A stretch of DNA of 13,342 bases from positions 1 through 13,342 of the forward strand of contig JAQXNQ010000425.1 of assembly GCA_029098085.1 (NCBI GenBank), given 5' to 3'. Shown here piece by piece: positions 6,134-13,342 of the stretch (the stretch's first letter is position 1; each line of letters starts with the position of its first letter). The notes beneath the pieces were generated by a model. That model was not told the DNA's origin. It was given only the letters and a program-made list of their open reading frames with translations, and ran no database searches. Source of the DNA: Oscillospiraceae bacterium (GTDB lineage Bacteria; Bacillota; Clostridia; Oscillospirales; Ruminococcaceae). The translations under genes and the position numbers were made by a program.

Positions 6134-9100
6134 ATGTCAGCACCCACTTTGATTGTCAGCGCCGGCGGTGTGGGCTGCCGGGTGGCCGCCATGGTCGCCG
6201 CTCACACCAGTCCCGCTCAGCGGGAAAACCTCCGTTTCGTGGCGCTGGACACCGATGCCAACGACCTTCGCGCCCTGCGGGCGGGCGGTTACCCCGGCAA
6301 GGTGATCCAGACCTCTGCCAACATGACGGTAAAGGAATATCTCCACATCGATAAGCACGCCGCCGAAACCTGGTTCCCGGTGCATCCGCTGCTGGGGCCC
6401 AAGGCCCTGACCGAGGGCGCCGCCCAGGTTCGCTCCATCTCCCGTCTGGCCCTGAATACCACCATCCGCTCCGGCCGGATGCAGCCCCTCCACGACGCCA
6501 TCGACGAGCTGTACCGCCTGACCGGCCGGGATCTGAGTCAGGCCATGCGGGTCATCGTGGTCAGCTCTCTGGCCGGCGGCACCGGCTCGGGCATCCTGCT
6601 GGAGCTGGGCATGTACATCCGCCATTATCTGCTGCAGCACTGCCACCAGAGCTCTGCCATCATCCGCGGCTTCTTCCTGCTGCCTGAGGTCTTCTATTCG
6701 GTCACCGAGGACGAGAACGAGCGCAACAGCCTCCGCTGCAACGCCTACGCCACCCTGCGGGAGCTGGACGCCTTTCTGATGCGGGCCGACGGCGTGCTGC
6801 CCGCCCGGTACAGCAGCCTCCGGCTGGAGTTCCCCAAGCCCGGCAGCTTTGAGTGGGAGGACTACAACGTTTCCCCCTACGATTTCTGCTTCCTCTTCGA
6901 CGGCCAGAACATGAACGGCGCCCGGCTGCCCACCTTCAAGAGCTATCTGGAGCACGCCGCCAACTGCATCTACGCCCAGTCCATCAGCAGCATCTCGGAG
7001 CGGAGCAACTCCTCCGAGGACAATGTCATCCGTCCCCTGATCGCCGCCCGGGGCCGCAACCGCTATTGCGGCGCAGGCTCCGCCATTCTGGAGTACCCCT
7101 ATGAGGATGTCCGGGAATACATCGCCCTGAAATGGGCCCAGAACAGCATGTCCAACCACTGGCTGCTGGCCGACCAGATCGTCGACGACAAGAAGCGCGC
7201 CCACCAGCGCAAGCTGGACGAGGGCTTCACCGATTCGGACTTCGACGACATCGGCGAGTACATCGCCGCCGTGGAGAACAGCGAGAACGGCTTCCAGAAG
7301 ATGATCCGGGCCCAGTGCCAGTTCATGGATCCAGACCACCCCTCCGAGGTGCAGTCCGATCTCTGGAGCAACTATCTGGACAGTCTGGTCGGCTACATCG
7401 AGCGGCAGGTGGAGGAGCGCCAGCCCGACCTGGAGGAAAGCCGCTCCACCATCCTGTCCGACGCCATGATCCAGCGCTCGGTCATGCCGCTGGAGAATCA
7501 GGCGGAGCCCAGCACCTACCCCAGCAAGGTGCTGGCCCTCTACCAGCAGCTGGAAAACTACTACGATGAATCCCTGCGCACCACCGACTCCATGGCCGAG
7601 GACATGGCCTACGGCATTCTCCATTCGGTCAAGGATCCCATCCGCGAGCCGGAGCGGAGCTTCCTGCTGGAGTCCTTCCTCCGCCGCCAGAGCGGGGTCA
7701 TCCATCCCAACGCCATCCGCTACATGCTCTGCAAGACCAGCAAGGCGCTGGACGAATACATCGAGCACGCCCACAGCAAGGTGCAGGAGGCCTCCGGCGT
7801 CTGGAAGCGGTTCGAGACCGTCTTCAACGACCCCAGCGATGAAAAGATCAACAGCGTGCAGGACCTGGTCAACAGCGTCTACACCAAAAAGAAGGGCATG
7901 CGGAGCGGCTGGAGCGTCAACGAGGACGCCCAGGAGAAGCTCAAGACCGAGTTCACCCGATACGCCGCTGCCACCACCAACTACCGCAAGTACCGCACTA
8001 TCGAGGTCGTCGCCGCCCAGGTGGGCAGCTACGTGCGGGACCTGATCGAGGCCTTCACCGTCTTCTACGGCACCCTGCAGAATCAGATTGCCGACCTGGA
8101 GGAGCGGCAGGACATCCTGCTCTCCAGCCATGAGAACGACATCGGCTACGCCCGCCGCCTCTGCTGCTGCAGCCCCCGCTGCATGGAAGCCCTCTACAAC
8201 GAGGCGCCGGTCACCGGCAGCCTGACCGCCCTGCCCGGCGAGCTGTCCGCCCTGATCTACAGCCGGGTGCGGGAATTCTCGCTGCAGACCGCCCAGCAGC
8301 GCCGCACCGCGCAGGTTCCCCGCCGCCGCTCCGACGGCCGGATCCACTTCGAGGACTTCTTCCAGGAGGAAAACGGCGCCGGCAGCGCCTACTTCACCCG
8401 CATTTTCGACGAGGTCGTCCTGGGCTACTGGAAGCAGATGGTCCGCCACAAGGCCGACAGCCTCATCAACATGGACATCATCGACGCCCTGGAGAAGGAA
8501 GCCGAAATCGAGCACGGCTGCGTGGATCTGTCCGACAAGCGGGACTACGCCATCCGGGTCATTCAGGAGACCCAGCGGCTGGCCACCCCCTTCATTGAAA
8601 AGTCCTACAGCACCACCTGCCGGATGATCAACGGCTGCACCTACAGCACCAAGCTGGCGGAAAAGGACTACGAGCATCGCCGCCTGATCCTGGACGGCTA
8701 CCTGAAGGGCGCAGTCCCTGGAGACGGGGCCGGCAATCAGGTGGATAAGTACCAGATCGTCTTCTACCAGTCGGTCTACTGCATCCGGGCCATGGAGCTG
8801 CCCAAGTTCTCGGCGCCGGTGCCCGCTCTGAACAACGAGACCGGCGGCACCTACTACAAATCCTATTTCGAGGTCATCCGGCAGATCAGCTGCAACCCGC
8901 AGGAGACGCTGGTGGTCTCGCCCCATCTGAACCGCCGCTGGCATCTGGTCAGCGAGCTGCCCGATCTGGATGAGGAGAACATGAAGCGGCAGGAGAAGGG
9001 CATCATGAAGGCCTTCCTCCGGGGCCTGATGCTGGGACGGCTCTGCTACGAGAAGAAGAGCCGCCTCAACGAGGAGCGCCGCTACATTCTCCAGCTGAAG

Positions 9101-9694
9101 CTGCCGGGCGGCGAGTACTGGCCCGAGGAGCTGCCCGTTCCCAGCGGCAGCCTCTGCGACCAGCTGTACGAGGTCTACGATGCGCTGGTTTTCAATCCGC
9201 CCATCGTGGACGCCCTCAACGAGGACTACGAGCAGAGCCGGGTGCGGGAGCGCCAGGAGAATGTCTCCCTGCAGGACAGCCGGTTCATGATCGCCCTCGG
9301 CGACTTCACCCTCCCCGAGATCCGGAGCCGCTACGGCCTGGAAAACGTGGGTCTGCTGGACCTGCCGCTGCTGTATAAGCTGAACGCCCCCCGTCCGGTC
9401 TATCAGGAGGAGTGCGCGGTGCTGATGCTGGAGACCTTCCTGGAGGAGATGCTCCAGTGCCTGACCGACCATCTGGAGCAGGCCGACGTGCCGCAGATCT
9501 TCGCCGAGGAGCTGCAGCGGCAGACCGATCTGTTCTTCCGCAACCTGAATACCCTGTCCGCCCGCCAGAACGGCCTGCGGGACGACTCGCTGCTGCGGTT
9601 CTACCGGCAGACGCTGGTGGAGATGCTGGAAGCGCAGGGCCGCTACGGCGACGCCCAGCGGATGGAAGCCCGTTTCCGCCGGGAACGGCAGTAA
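6134..9694 (+). CDS. Giant tubulin/FtsZ-superfamily protein (Tubulin_2-like)
   Basis: This 1186-residue protein has an N-terminal tubulin-like GTPase fold (about 1-340). Visible signatures are the glycine loop SAGGVG (9-14), FVALDTDANDL (35-45, equivalent to FtsZ NTDAxxL) and the tubulin signature LAGGTGSGI (146-154), which binds the nucleotide phosphates. A GAGSAILEYPYEDVREYIA segment near 313-333 corresponds to the region after the core in Tubulin_2 proteins. I cannot place a canonical T7 NxDxxD catalytic loop with certainty. The remaining roughly 850 residues are mostly helical, match nothing I recognise, and include a cysteine cluster (C677, C678, C679, C683). It is about three times the length of FtsZ. 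There is no signal peptide or membrane helix, so it is cytoplasmic. It starts at ATG 6134 with AGAGGAGG 8 bases upstream. GTP binding is a strong prediction; filament formation and membrane remodelling are inferences from the superfamily and from the membrane-protein neighbours. Confidence 0.85.
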   Translation: MSAPTLIVSAGGVGCRVAAMVAAHTSPAQRENLRFVALDTDANDLRALRAGGYPGKVIQTSANMTVKEYLHIDKHAAETWFPVHPLLGPKALTEGAAQVRSISRLALNTTIRSGRMQPLHDAIDELYRLTGRDLSQAMRVIVVSSLAGGTGSGILLELGMYIRHYLLQHCHQSSAIIRGFFLLPEVFYSVTEDENERNSLRCNAYATLRELDAFLMRADGVLPARYSSLRLEFPKPGSFEWEDYNVSPYDFCFLFDGQNMNGARLPTFKSYLEHAANCIYAQSISSISERSNSSEDNVIRPLIAARGRNRYCGAGSAILEYPYEDVREYIALKWAQNSMSNHWLLADQIVDDKKRAHQRKLDEGFTDSDFDDIGEYIAAVENSENGFQKMIRAQCQFMDPDHPSEVQSDLWSNYLDSLVGYIERQVEERQPDLEESRSTILSDAMIQRSVMPLENQAEPSTYPSKVLALYQQLENYYDESLRTTDSMAEDMAYGILHSVKDPIREPERSFLLESFLRRQSGVIHPNAIRYMLCKTSKALDEYIEHAHSKVQEASGVWKRFETVFNDPSDEKINSVQDLVNSVYTKKKGMRSGWSVNEDAQEKLKTEFTRYAAATTNYRKYRTIEVVAAQVGSYVRDLIEAFTVFYGTLQNQIADLEERQDILLSSHENDIGYARRLCCCSPRCMEALYNEAPVTGSLTALPGELSALIYSRVREFSLQTAQQRRTAQVPRRRSDGRIHFEDFFQEENGAGSAYFTRIFDEVVLGYWKQMVRHKADSLINMDIIDALEKEAEIEHGCVDLSDKRDYAIRVIQETQRLATPFIEKSYSTTCRMINGCTYSTKLAEKDYEHRRLILDGYLKGAVPGDGAGNQVDKYQIVFYQSVYCIRAMELPKFSAPVPALNNETGGTYYKSYFEVIRQISCNPQETLVVSPHLNRRWHLVSELPDLDEENMKRQEKGIMKAFLRGLMLGRLCYEKKSRLNEERRYILQLKLPGGEYWPEELPVPSGSLCDQLYEVYDALVFNPPIVDALNEDYEQSRVRERQENVSLQDSRFMIALGDFTLPEIRSRYGLENVGLLDLPLLYKLNAPRPVYQEECAVLMLETFLEEMLQCLTDHLEQADVPQIFAEELQRQTDLFFRNLNTLSARQNGLRDDSLLRFYRQTLVEMLEAQGRYGDAQRMEARFRRERQ

Positions 9695-9718
9695 TGCTCA
9701 GAGAAAGGCAGGAAGCTG

Positions 9719-11554
9719 ATGTTTACCATACTCATGCCCGACAGCAGGCTGATGGAGCGGTTTGCCGACTTCCGGCCCCTGTTTGAGCCCTTTATCCGCC
9801 GGGGGGAGCTGGCCCTCTGCCCCTGGCGTCTGGACGGCAGCGGCCGGCCCCGTCTGGACGGCCTGCGGGAGCTGGCTGCCGGGCGGCGGCGCTGGCGGGC
9901 GCTGGTGCTGAGCGATCTGCCGGAGGCTGCGCTGGACAATCCCTTCGACTGCGGCCGGGACGATCCGCTGCCGGCGCTGTCCCGGATGCTGGGGGGCCGT
10001 CCCCGGCAGGAGGGCGACCTCTCCCGGGAGCAGTTCGACACCGGTGAGAACCGCCCGGCGGAGCTGTTTCTGCTGTCCACCCGCTATCTGCGGGAGTACG
10101 CCGCCGAGGCGTCCCTTCAGCGGAAGGCCTACCTGCGGGATCACGCCGGAGAGGTGGCCGCCAGACGGCGGGCCTACCAGCCGGACGCGGAAACGGCGCA
10201 GGAGAACCCCTGGGAGGAGTTCTGGCAGCGGGGCGGCTACGCCTGGCAGAGCCGCTTTCTGGTCTTTGACGTCCATCTGGACCGGGAGCGGATCCCCGAT
10301 CGGGATCTGTTCCTCTTCTGGACGGCGGTGCTGACCCTTTCCCTCAACGAGGTCAGCTTCAGCGCCCTGCAGGCCTTCCGCCTCCACCGGCTGGAGCTGC
10401 AGCTGGACGAGGAGGGGGTCGCAAGGACCATGGCGGTCAAATGCGCCGAGTTTGTTTCGATCAAGAACGAGCTGCTGGTGGCCGGGCAGAAGCGCCGGGA
10501 GCTGTACCCCAAGGAGCTGCCCAAGCTGATGCAGCACATCCCGGTGCAGATGGATCCCGCCGAGACCGGCAGGCTGCCGGTGGAGCTGAAGCCCCGGCTC
10601 TTCACCGACCGCCCCGACAGCGAATCGGGGCGCTGGGGCGTGCTCTCCAAGGCCTCCCGGGAGGCGGCCGACCGGGTGATCCGGGCTCCCCGCCGCCAGA
10701 TCGAGGACGCCGCCCGCCAGGTGCGCAGGCAGGGGGCCGGGGAGGATCTGACCGTCTCCAGCCTCAGCGACCGTCAGCAGGAGGATCTGCTGGAGGAAAC
10801 CCTCGGCTACGAGTCCGAGATGATCCGCCGCTGCGCTCCCGACGGGGCGGTGGAGAAGTGCCGCAAAGCCCTGGAGGAGGACGATAAGCGGGTCCGCAAA
10901 GTGCTGCGCACCCGCATCTGCAGAAAGGACGCCCTGATCGCCTTTGGGCTGGCCGCCGGGCTGCTGGTTCTGTCGCTGCTGCCCTGGGCGGTCAGCGAGC
11001 TGTCCAATCCGGCGGGACTGCTTCAGTCCCTGCTCTGGATGGCCGGAAGCGGACTGGTGCTGCTGCTGATCTGGCTGCTGCTGCTGCGGCAGCTGAAGCG
11101 CCCGCTCCGGGAAAAGCTGGACGCCTACAACCGGGACGCCGCCGCGCTGGTGGAGGAGCTGGATCAGCGCCGGGGACGGATGTCCGCCGTGCTCACCGAT
11201 ACCTGCTCGGCCATGCGGGGCTGGAGCGTTCTCAACCGCCTGACCGCCCAGCGGCGGGAGGAGGAGGAGCGGGCCCGCCGCTGCGAGCGGCACCTGCAGG
11301 CGCTGGAGCGCTGCTACGGCCAGTATTCGGCCTGGGCCGGCTATTTCGGCTACCGGGTGCGGGACTATCTGGAGCCCACGGGCTTCATTCCCTTCAGCCC
11401 CGACCTGCTGCCCGCCGAGAATCCCGCCTACCGGCTCAGGCCCGACGGCGGCATCCGCACCGGCTGGGAGGGGGAGCCCCTGTTCGCGCCCTACGGCTTT
11501 GTCCGGGGGTTCAAGTTCTGTCGTGAGGAGGTCAGCGACCATGACGCTGAATGA
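9719..11554 (+). CDS. Coiled-coil membrane protein with a two-helix hairpin, unknown function
   Basis: This is a 611-residue protein from no family I recognise. The N-terminal domain (about 1-270) begins MFTILMPDSRLMERFADF and contains WRALVLSD and NPFD; it looks like a mixed alpha/beta cytoplasmic domain. Residues about 305-403 are charged and helical, with likely coiled coil (SDRQQEDLLEETLGYESEMI, EKCRKALEEDDKRVRKVL). Two transmembrane helices follow at about 405-427 and 436-458. A second helical stretch (about 462-545, rich in Arg and Glu) and a C-terminal tail come after them. With no signal peptide, both large parts should be cytoplasmic and the protein would be anchored by a short hairpin. 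This suits a membrane adaptor for the tubulin-like protein, which is inferred from context. It starts at ATG 9719, 24 bases after the tubulin-like gene, with AGGA nearby. It overlaps the next gene by 14 bases. Confidence 0.78.
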   Translation: MFTILMPDSRLMERFADFRPLFEPFIRRGELALCPWRLDGSGRPRLDGLRELAAGRRRWRALVLSDLPEAALDNPFDCGRDDPLPALSRMLGGRPRQEGDLSREQFDTGENRPAELFLLSTRYLREYAAEASLQRKAYLRDHAGEVAARRRAYQPDAETAQENPWEEFWQRGGYAWQSRFLVFDVHLDRERIPDRDLFLFWTAVLTLSLNEVSFSALQAFRLHRLELQLDEEGVARTMAVKCAEFVSIKNELLVAGQKRRELYPKELPKLMQHIPVQMDPAETGRLPVELKPRLFTDRPDSESGRWGVLSKASREAADRVIRAPRRQIEDAARQVRRQGAGEDLTVSSLSDRQQEDLLEETLGYESEMIRRCAPDGAVEKCRKALEEDDKRVRKVLRTRICRKDALIAFGLAAGLLVLSLLPWAVSELSNPAGLLQSLLWMAGSGLVLLLIWLLLLRQLKRPLREKLDAYNRDAAALVEELDQRRGRMSAVLTDTCSAMRGWSVLNRLTAQRREEEERARRCERHLQALERCYGQYSAWAGYFGYRVRDYLEPTGFIPFSPDLLPAENPAYRLRPDGGIRTGWEGEPLFAPYGFVRGFKFCREEVSDHDAE

Positions 11555-13342
11555 TCTGATTCTGCTGGCAGCTCTGCTGCTGCTTGCCGGGTGCTGTCTG
11601 CTGCCCCGGCTGGGAGATCTGCCCCGCACCAGACGGGCGAGACAGTTCTGGATGCCGGCGGCCGCCCTGCTGTACAGCGTGCTGGCCCTGCGCTTTCTGG
11701 ATCCGGCTGCCAGCCTGATCGTCAGCCTGTTTGGCCGCTTTCCGTCCCTGGCCGGCTTTCCGCTGACCATGCTGCTGCCGGTGCTCAGCGGCATGGTGCT
11801 GCTGATCCTTTACCTGCCGGTCAAGCTGATCCTGACCCGCATCCTGTCCGGCCTGTTTTGTCGCTGCCGCCCCCTGTACGAGGCGGTGGCCGGGCGGTTT
11901 TACGAAAAGAGCGAGGACTACGAGGGGGAATTCCTCAAAGACCGCTGGGGACAGCTCCGGAGCCTGCTCCGGGGACTGCAGCTGGCGCTGGTCCTGATGA
12001 CCACTGCCATTCTGGGCCTCTCGGTGAAGCGGCAGCTGTTCTCGGCCTACCGGTACCCGCTGTACCCGGTTCTGGCCACCCTGATGCTGGGGGAGATCGT
12101 CAGCTTCCTGTCGGGGCTGATGCTGTCCGAATATGAGGAGCAGGTGCTGGGCATGGGCGAAAGCGCCCGGCGCACCGGCTCCTTCGCCCGGCTCCGCAAG
12201 ATATACCGGGAGCTGTTTGCCGACCGTCTGCTCTGCGACGAGAGCAGCGAGCGGCAGCCGGATATGGAGAGCGGCTCGTCGCTGGTGCGGCAGCTGCAGC
12301 AGAGCGGGGAGCCGGAGGAGCAGGCCCTGGGCGGCTACTTCGACCGGCTGCTTTCCTCCGGCGTCCGGTTGGACGAAACCCGGATGCTCTCTTCGCGGGA
12401 TCTGCTGCAGGGCAGGAGCGTCCTCTACGCCGATCCCTTCTACCGGGATCTGACCCCGTATCTGGTCTTTGTCTTCTGCCGGACGCTGGTCCGGGGCGGC
12501 AAGCTGCTGGTGGTCACCGGACGGCCGGAGAGCGCCCCTGAAACCGCTCGCTGGCTGACCGAGGCCCTGGGAGAGGCCAGCGGAGCCCCCACCCTCTGGC
12601 AGGTGGGCCCCCTGTCGCCCGACCCGGAGCTGGACGTGGGCGTGCTGTCCGCCGCCCAGCTCTACGACCGGGAGCTGCAGAGCCGCTGCGAGGAATTTCT
12701 GCAGCAAGTGCGGTTTGTGCTGCTGGTGGAGCCTTCCCGGCTGACGGCGGCGGGACAGATCGGCCTGAAGCTCCTGCTCTCCCGCTGCGGCGGGGAGGAA
12801 AAGCCGGTCTACGCCGCCTGCGACCGCAACCAGGACGGCCTGGTGGACGCCCTGTCCCATCTGCTGGAGGTGAGCCTGACCGAGGTGGTCTCCACCGACA
12901 TGCCCGCCTGCAGCGTCACCTCCATGTTCTGGCAGGCCGACGGCGAGCAGCTGCACCACCGGATTCTGGAGGGCGTGGCCCGCTGTCTGGGCACCGGCAC
13001 CGAGCTGGCGGCGGTGGCTCTGAAGAATCAGGTGGAGCAGGTCAGCTGGTTCGGCAGCAGCCGGGCACCGCTTTTGGATCTGCGGTGGCTGGCAGGGCAG
13101 TACGCCCGTCCCATTTGCGACTACACCGGCGTCTATCCCTCTCAGCACTGGCTGGAGGAGGCCATCCGTTTCTGCCCTGACCTCTGGGGTCAGAAGAGGG
13201 AGAAGCGGCTCTTCGCCGTGGTGGAGGATGAGTTTGACAATCTGTTTGAGATGTCCCGGCAGTTCGCCACCCGGGGCGAGGAGCAGGTCTTTCTGCACAT
13301 CCTGTCCGGACGGTATCTGCTGCGGGACTACATGTGCGCCAA
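11541..13342 (+). CDS. Polytopic membrane protein with a degenerate helicase-like domain (partial)
   Basis: The frame stays open from ATG 11541 to the window edge, giving the first 600 residues; the C-terminus is missing. AGGAGG at 11526-11531, 9 bases upstream, supports the start. About five membrane helices are visible (near 5-22, 37-53, 73-92, 146-161 and 174-195). The soluble remainder from about 290 follows the order of a superfamily 2 helicase RecA fold: GGKLLVVTGR (319-328, like motif Ia), DVGVLSAAQLYD (365-376, like Ib), VRFVLLVEPSRL (390-401, at the DEAH/Walker B position), and KPVYAACDRNQDGLVDALSHLL (near 420-440, at the motif III position). No GxGKT Walker A is present and DEAH is replaced by VEPS, so it may be an inactive scaffold. 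This fold match is by eye. VEDEFDN and YLLRDYM near the edge may begin a second lobe. It probably works with the preceding membrane protein. Confidence 0.72.
   Translation, partial: MTLNDLILLAALLLLAGCCLLPRLGDLPRTRRARQFWMPAAALLYSVLALRFLDPAASLIVSLFGRFPSLAGFPLTMLLPVLSGMVLLILYLPVKLILTRILSGLFCRCRPLYEAVAGRFYEKSEDYEGEFLKDRWGQLRSLLRGLQLALVLMTTAILGLSVKRQLFSAYRYPLYPVLATLMLGEIVSFLSGLMLSEYEEQVLGMGESARRTGSFARLRKIYRELFADRLLCDESSERQPDMESGSSLVRQLQQSGEPEEQALGGYFDRLLSSGVRLDETRMLSSRDLLQGRSVLYADPFYRDLTPYLVFVFCRTLVRGGKLLVVTGRPESAPETARWLTEALGEASGAPTLWQVGPLSPDPELDVGVLSAAQLYDRELQSRCEEFLQQVRFVLLVEPSRLTAAGQIGLKLLLSRCGGEEKPVYAACDRNQDGLVDALSHLLEVSLTEVVSTDMPACSVTSMFWQADGEQLHHRILEGVARCLGTGTELAAVALKNQVEQVSWFGSSRAPLLDLRWLAGQYARPICDYTGVYPSQHWLEEAIRFCPDLWGQKREKRLFAVVEDEFDNLFEMSRQFATRGEEQVFLHILSGRYLLRDYMCA

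Noticed and set aside
11583..11595. Lipobox-like LAGC at residues 15-18 of the last protein
   Set aside because: The preceding n-region (MTLNDL) has no positive charge and carries an Asp. The segment is better explained as the first of several membrane helices.
3470..11794. Very long antisense reading frames (719 codons at 3470-5629, 1111 codons at 6137-9472, 698 codons at 9698-11794)
   Set aside because: They are opposite strongly supported + strand genes, are low-complexity and rich in Gln, Gly, Ala and Leu, and have no domain motifs. GC-rich third positions on the coding strand remove stop codons from the opposite strand.
11532..13298. A 588-codon - strand frame near the end of the window
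   Set aside because: It is the shadow of the + strand membrane protein from 11541, which has a strong SD, membrane helices and ordered domain motifs and runs off the edge.

Overview
The window reads like the chromosome of a GC-rich clostridial Firmicute. An Oscillospiraceae-type gut bacterium is the most likely source. This rests on strong AGGAGG-type ribosome binding sites, sigma-A-like promoters, a clostridial-style sigma/zinc anti-sigma pair, and dispersed intergenic repeats ending in AGTGAAG/ATTCACT heptamers. No taxonomic marker is present, so the assignment is an inference.

Region 1 (1-1692, + strand) holds the 3' end of a probable class I PLP aminotransferase, then a short terminator-like hairpin. 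Next comes an uncommon single-chain fusion of a NUDIX hydrolase and a class I SAM methyltransferase. Its stop codon lies inside a dispersed heptamer-ended repeat (copy A), and a hairpin that could terminate in both directions follows.

Region 2 (1717-2943, - strand) is a two-gene module: a divergent sigma-70-family factor with a clear region 2 but no obvious region 4, and a 73-residue soluble zinc-finger protein resembling an anti-sigma factor. A good promoter precedes it. The module lies between the two direct copies of the repeat (A at 1459-1642, B at 3059-3220).

Region 3 (3256-13342, + strand) is one long apparent operon and the most interesting part. It starts from an extended -10 promoter and a structured leader. 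It encodes (i) a secreted, membrane-anchored von Willebrand factor A protein with an intact MIDAS and a cytoplasmic tail, (ii) a small acidic protein, (iii) a 1186-residue tubulin/FtsZ-superfamily protein with the GGTGSG nucleotide-binding signature, (iv) a coiled-coil protein with a two-helix membrane hairpin, and (v) a polytopic membrane protein, cut by the window edge, whose soluble part resembles a degenerate helicase-like RecA fold. Close spacing and two identical 14-nt gene overlaps suggest coupled expression.

My reading, which is inference, is an envelope-associated machine. A very large tubulin-like GTPase would work at the cytoplasmic face with two membrane proteins, and an extracellular vWA sensor or adhesin would connect outside to inside. 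The adjacent divergent sigma/anti-sigma pair could control it. Intergenic stretches longer than about 200 bp are accounted for by the repeats, promoters, leader and terminators listed.
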